In this document: piece after piece, positions 5,833-6,657 of the stretch
Layout: the number at the start of each line of letters is the position of its first letter
Position numbering within the stretch: position 1 is the first letter of the stretch
Source: Bacteroides sp.
GTDB taxonomy: Bacteria > Bacteroidota > Bacteroidia > Bacteroidales > SM23-62
Assembly: GCA_030589965.1 (NCBI GenBank)
Contig: JAUUZM010000184.1
Span: 1-6,657 of the forward strand
Length of the DNA: 6,657 nt
Direction of reading: 5' to 3'
The notes under the pieces: generated by a model
The model's database searches: none
What the model was told of the DNA's origin: nothing
Seen by the model: only the letters and a program-made list of their open reading frames with translations
Translations under genes and position numbers: made by a program

Positions 5833-6657
5833 ATGACACCTGAAACTCTTTTTAGTATAATTATTGGTATAGTAATATTTAATTTTCTGTTTTCCAGGCT
5901 TATGGAATATCTGAATGCCCGGAAGTACGGGGATCCGGTACCGGCTGGATTGGAAGACGTATACGATAAGGAAGAATACAGTAAGTCGATGAATTATAAG
6001 AAAGTGAACTATCGATTTGCAATACTCACAGGAACTTTCAGCTTTATCCTGATATTTGCCATGTTTTTACTGAATGGATTTGCATTTGCGGATAACCTGG
6101 TTCGCCGCGTTTCCGATCATCCGATTCTTGTAGCCCTTATGTTTTTTGGATTGCTCATGTTCCTTTCTGATATAATTAACACACCTTTTTCAGTCTGGGA
6201 TACATTTGTTATAGAGGAAAAATTTGGATTCAATAAAACAAGCGTAAAAACTTTTATCACTGATAAGCTGAAATCATGGATGCTCGGTGGCCTCATTGGG
6301 GGTGGAATACTGGCAGCTATTATTTGGTTTTATATGCTTACAGGAGGGAATTTCTGGATTTATGCCTGGGCCCTTGTTAGTGGCTTCACTATTTTTATGT
6401 ACATGTTCTATTCTACGCTGATAGTACCACTGTTCAACAAGCAGACTCCTCTGGAAGACGGAGATTTAAAAAATGCCATAACTGAATTCAGCGACAAAGC
6501 CGGATTCAAACTGGATAAAATATTTGTTATTGATGGATCCAAGCGCTCCACCAAAGCCAATGCCTATTTTAGCGGATTGGGTGCCAAAAAGCGGATTGTC
6601 TTGTATGATACCCTGATCAATGATCTTGAAACCGATGAGATTGTCAGTGTTCTGGCA
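5833..6657 (+). CDS. M48 (Ste24-like) membrane metalloendopeptidase, N-terminal part (runs off the window)
   Basis: The first 275 codons are present and the frame is open to the window end. Ste24-type M48 enzymes are polytopic zinc proteases acting at the membrane; the eukaryotic one trims prenylated CAAX proteins, and the bacterial ones are linked to membrane-protein quality control. Membrane segments are visible near residues 5-21, 62-82, 97-115, 150-168 and 174-193. Family features include the PFSVWDTFVIEEKFGFNKT stretch (118-136), FYSTLIVPLFNK (192-203), and DGSKRSTKANAYFSGLG (234-250) followed by KKRIVLYDTL. In this family the zinc motif HExxH follows directly after a sequence like EIVSVLA, which is exactly where the window stops, so catalytic residues cannot be checked. 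Full length is usually about 410 residues. The start is ATG 5833 (GGTTATGAC), without a clear ribosome site and just behind a likely promoter. I saw no frameshift in the visible part. Confidence 0.92.
   Translation, partial: MTPETLFSIIIGIVIFNFLFSRLMEYLNARKYGDPVPAGLEDVYDKEEYSKSMNYKKVNYRFAILTGTFSFILIFAMFLLNGFAFADNLVRRVSDHPILVALMFFGLLMFLSDIINTPFSVWDTFVIEEKFGFNKTSVKTFITDKLKSWMLGGLIGGGILAAIIWFYMLTGGNFWIYAWALVSGFTIFMYMFYSTLIVPLFNKQTPLEDGDLKNAITEFSDKAGFKLDKIFVIDGSKRSTKANAYFSGLGAKKRIVLYDTLINDLETDEIVSVLA

Overview
The window looks like chromosomal DNA of a member of the Bacteroidota. The grounds are: A-rich start regions without clear Shine-Dalgarno sequences, a TAnnTTTG-type promoter in front of the last gene, and a large ABC-2 permease fused to an M1-aminopeptidase-like periplasmic domain, an architecture I associate with this phylum. 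No RNA genes, CRISPR arrays, insertion sequences or phage genes were seen.

Left part (about 1-4860, minus strand): a compact three-gene unit, read right to left. It starts with an ABC ATPase (4860-3970), followed with a 4-base overlap by a 1136-residue polytopic permease (3973-563). A TolC-family outer-membrane protein comes next after 16 bases (546 to beyond position 1). The permease carries seven predicted membrane segments, a long periplasmic region resembling the M1 aminopeptidase fold but lacking the zinc motif HExxH, and a C-terminal golvesin/Xly-type beta domain. ATPase, permease and outer-membrane channel together suggest an envelope-spanning exporter, or an envelope-maintenance machine, whose permease brings its own large periplasmic module. 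The substrate cannot be read from the sequence. Both ABC genes start with TTG.

Middle (4861-5167): a divergent intergenic region of 307 bases. It holds three exact copies of CTGGAATA spaced exactly 11 bases apart, and an 18-base sequence duplicated in tandem. These are the best candidates for regulatory sites in the window.

Right part (plus strand): a small secreted Gln/Gly-rich protein with two LTxxQ-like motifs (5168-5686), reminiscent of Spy/CpxP periplasmic chaperone or stress proteins. It is followed by a strong intrinsic terminator (5748-5792). An overlapping Bacteroidota-type promoter then precedes an M48/Ste24-like membrane metalloprotease (5833 to the window end), which is cut off just before its expected HExxH zinc motif.

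The most interesting item is the ABC operon with its apparently catalytically dead peptidase-like permease, golvesin-like tail and TolC partner. It lies divergent from a Spy-like gene across a repeat-bearing control region. All genes seen point to the cell envelope.
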